From NCBI RefSeq assembly GCF_039543245.1, contig NZ_BAABJJ010000012.1, forward strand, positions 62,001 to 126,000: 64,000 bases of DNA, given 5' to 3'. A program made the translations under genes and the position numbers. This DNA is from Algibacter_G agarivorans (GTDB lineage: Bacteria > Bacteroidota > Bacteroidia > Flavobacteriales > Flavobacteriaceae). Below are positions 62,274 to 64,000 of this stretch, piece by piece. The notes beneath the pieces were generated by a model, which saw only the letters and a program-made list of their open reading frames with translations, did no database searches and was not told the origin of the DNA. Position 1 is the stretch's first letter. The number at the start of each line of letters is the position of its first letter.

Positions 62274-63209
62274 TTAACAAAATTTTGCTTTAATTTTATC
62301 CACTATTGTTTGTGCCAATTTTTCTTTGCTTTCAATGGTCCAACCTGCTACGTGTGGAGATAATAGAACGTTTTTTGAATCTATTAAATACTGAAAGGCT
62401 TCTGGTAATTCTGAAGAAAATAAGTTTTCAAAAGATGCTTTTTCATATTCTAAAACATCCAACCCTGCTCCTAAAATTTTACCGGATTTTAATGCGGAAA
62501 CTAAATTTTTTGTTACGACGCTTTTACCACGGGCAGTGTTAAAAAACCAAAATGATTTTTCAAATTGATTAATAAACTCCGTATTAATCATGTTTAGAGT
62601 TAATGGTGTTTGTGGTGTATGCAAACTCACTACATCTACTTTTTCTTGGAACACCGCAAGAGGCACTTGTTTTGCATTGATATCTCCAACATGCTCTTTT
62701 ATATCGTAACAGAGCACCTCAACATCAAACCCTTGTAGTTTTTTCGAAAAAGCTTTCCCCATGTTTCCGTAGCCTATAAGACCTACTGTTTTTCCGTCTA
62801 ATTCAATACCTCGATTATCTTCTCTTAACCATTTGCCTTGTCTTACTTCAGCATCTGCCTTGTTGAGTTTGTTAAAAAGTGATAGTAGCATCCCTAATGT
62901 ATGTTCTCCAACTGCATTTCTATTGCCTTCTGGTGCAGATATTAAATACATGCCTTTTTGTTCGGCATAACCGCAATCAATATTTTCCAGTCCTGCACCA
63001 ACACGACCTATAAATTTTAAGCTTGTTGCGGCATCAAGAAATTGTTTATCTATGGTAAAACGACTTCTTAAAACGACACCATCGTATTCATGAATTTTAG
63101 CTTCTATGTCTTGTTTTGAAGATATGTAATCTTCATGATTTGTAAACCCGAAATCATTCAATTGATTGATTAATAATTCGTGGTTGGTATCTAGATGGAG
63201 GATTTTCAT
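62274..63209 (-). CDS. D-2-hydroxyacid dehydrogenase (phosphoglycerate dehydrogenase-like)
   Basis: This 311-residue NAD-dependent dehydrogenase has the Rossmann motif GLIGYGNMGKAFSKKLQGF, catalytic Arg in FFNTARGKSVV, Glu in GAGLDVLEYEKASF and His in LLSPHVAGWT. It should oxidise or reduce a 2-hydroxy acid. It is shorter than full SerA and lacks an ACT domain, so serine biosynthesis is possible but unproven. Copy C of the repeat lies just upstream. Confidence 0.9.
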   Translation of the reverse strand: MKILHLDTNHELLINQLNDFGFTNHEDYISSKQDIEAKIHEYDGVVLRSRFTIDKQFLDAATSLKFIGRVGAGLENIDCGYAEQKGMYLISAPEGNRNAVGEHTLGMLLSLFNKLNKADAEVRQGKWLREDNRGIELDGKTVGLIGYGNMGKAFSKKLQGFDVEVLCYDIKEHVGDINAKQVPLAVFQEKVDVVSLHTPQTPLTLNMINTEFINQFEKSFWFFNTARGKSVVTKNLVSALKSGKILGAGLDVLEYEKASFENLFSSELPEAFQYLIDSKNVLLSPHVAGWTIESKEKLAQTIVDKIKAKFC

Positions 63210-63244
63210 TTGAATAAATTAGGTTACAAAAATACGATGTTTTT

Positions 63245-63329
63245 GCGTTAGGGATTGAAGAGGAAATCCTTTTTGTGAGGCACGAACAAAAAGATTGTAT
63301 CGGAAAGCCCGACCCTTATGGTAATGCCC
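63245..63329. repeat. Dispersed flavobacterial-type repeat element, copy C
   Basis: The left end is GCGTTAGGGATTGAAGAGG and the right end CGGAAAGCCCGACCCTTATG then GTAATGCCC. It is 85 bp, shorter than copies A and B because the middle is compact: CTTTTTGT and ACAAAAAG, a terminator-like pair. It lies 55 bp beyond the mgtE stop on the minus strand. Confidence 0.85.
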
Positions 63330-63383
63330 AAGTAAAAAAAGAAAAAATGATGTTATTCTGAAAAAAATCCTGAATTGCAACTA

Positions 63384-64000
63384 CTAAATTCCAAGAATCA
63401 TTTTAGCAATCCAAAAGTAGAGTAGAATACCTAAAATATCGTTGCTTGTAGTGATAAAAGGACCTGTGGCAATAGCTGGGTCTATACCACGTTTGTTTAG
63501 AAACAATGGCACAAAAGTACCGATGAGCCCTGCAACAATAATGACTGCAACTAGCGATACTGAAATTGCTAAAGCCGTGTTTATTTCGCCTTTAAAAGCC
63601 CATACAAATAAAAAGAGAAAGAGGGCTAATATAACACCGTTTAGGGCTGCGAGCAGCATTTCTTTTATCAATCGGCTATTAACACTACCTCGTACATCGT
63701 CGTTTGCGAGACCTTGAACGATAATGGCACTGGATTGCACACCAACGTTTCCTGCCATGGCCGCAATTAGGGGTGTGAAAAAGAATAATACTACCGCTTT
63801 TCCTGTAAAAAGCCCTTCGAAACCTTCCATGATTAAAAAAGCGCCTATACCACCAACTAACCCTAAAAATAGCCATGGCAAACGGGCTCTGGTTAGTTCA
63901 AGAATACTATCATCTGCCTCTACATCTCCGGTAATACCTGCTGCCATTTGGTAATCTTTATCGGCTTCTTCTTTTAAAACATCTACAATATCATCAATAG
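63384..64000 (-). CDS. mgtE: Magnesium transporter MgtE, C-terminal part (cut by the window edge)
   Basis: The visible part is the end of the CBS domain (IDDIVDVLKEEADKDYQMAAG) and the five-helix membrane domain, with RLPWLFLGLVGGIGAFL, PLIAAMAGNVGVQSSAIIV, PLFLNKRGIDPAIATGPF and TTSNDILGILLYF. The pore-lining residues of MgtE in GNVGVQSS and DPAIATGP are present. It conducts Mg2+ inward. The gene continues past 64000; the internal ATG at 63947 is not the start. Confidence 0.95.
   Translation of the reverse strand, partial: IDDIVDVLKEEADKDYQMAAGITGDVEADDSILELTRARLPWLFLGLVGGIGAFLIMEGFEGLFTGKAVVLFFFTPLIAAMAGNVGVQSSAIIVQGLANDDVRGSVNSRLIKEMLLAALNGVILALFLFLFVWAFKGEINTALAISVSLVAVIIVAGLIGTFVPLFLNKRGIDPAIATGPFITTSNDILGILLYFWIAKMILGI

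Noticed and set aside
1..64000. CRISPR array, prophage or integrative element
   Set aside because: No array of regular spaced repeats, no integrase, no phage structural genes and no conjugation genes are present.

Overview
The window is AT-rich chromosomal DNA of a member of the Bacteroidota, most likely a marine Flavobacteriaceae. Supporting signs are TonB-dependent receptors with carboxypeptidase-regulatory-like N-terminal domains, a mevalonate route with a UbiA-family prenyltransferase, a TPR-type histidine kinase with a LuxR-type regulator, DUF4407, DUF4230 and DUF1272 proteins, weak ribosome-binding sites, and many promoters of the Bacteroidota TTG/TAnnTTTG type. I see no prophage, CRISPR array or integrative element. 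Mobile DNA is limited to one truncated ISL3-type transposase and several families of short dispersed repeats.

Layout. 1-6.8 kb: self-regulated TetR plus an RND efflux operon (TolC, membrane fusion protein, pump). 7-14.1 kb: TonB receptor, aspS, a ClC-type chloride protein. 14.2-19.8 kb: RluB-like protein, then a minus-strand run of toxin-antitoxin, DUF1697, mvaD, an orphan four-helix-bundle gene, mvk and a UbiA prenyltransferase. 19.9-24.7 kb: flavoprotein, glycerophosphodiesterase, TesB thioesterase, a lipoprotein, aldo/keto reductase. 24.7-28.6 kb: a compact redox-repair operon (msrB, msrA, thioredoxin-like, glutaredoxin-like, selO, divergent msrA). 28.8-32.4 kb: an HD-domain/PycTM membrane protein convergent with a large GAF protein. 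32.5-36.6 kb: transaldolase and transketolase, ISL3 remnant, tRNA-Leu(UAG). 36.6-44.4 kb: dipeptidase, transporter and small proteins. 44.4-51.9 kb: hemW, ruvC, a flippase-like protein, GT2, Bax inhibitor-1. 52-57.1 kb: DUF456, a candidate small RNA, response regulator, TPR kinase, a 48-residue lipoprotein, LacI. 57.3-64 kb: TonB receptor, two decayed genes around a TauE permease, a 2-hydroxyacid dehydrogenase and partial mgtE.

Most notable. (1) A minus-strand candidate small RNA near 52.6 kb has a TACATTTG promoter, a three-arm ACGGG/CCCGT element upstream, a 5' stem and an intrinsic terminator. (2) A dispersed 85-154 bp element occurs three times, each time just 3' of a minus-strand gene, and other repeat-like DNA appears to lie inside both ends of hemW. 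(3) Two proteins lack key residues: a ClC protein with neither gating nor proton glutamate, and an RluB-like protein without the catalytic aspartate. (4) selO, the AMPylator gene, sits beside a glutaredoxin-like gene inside an msr operon. (5) A toxin-antitoxin promoter may drive the mevalonate genes.
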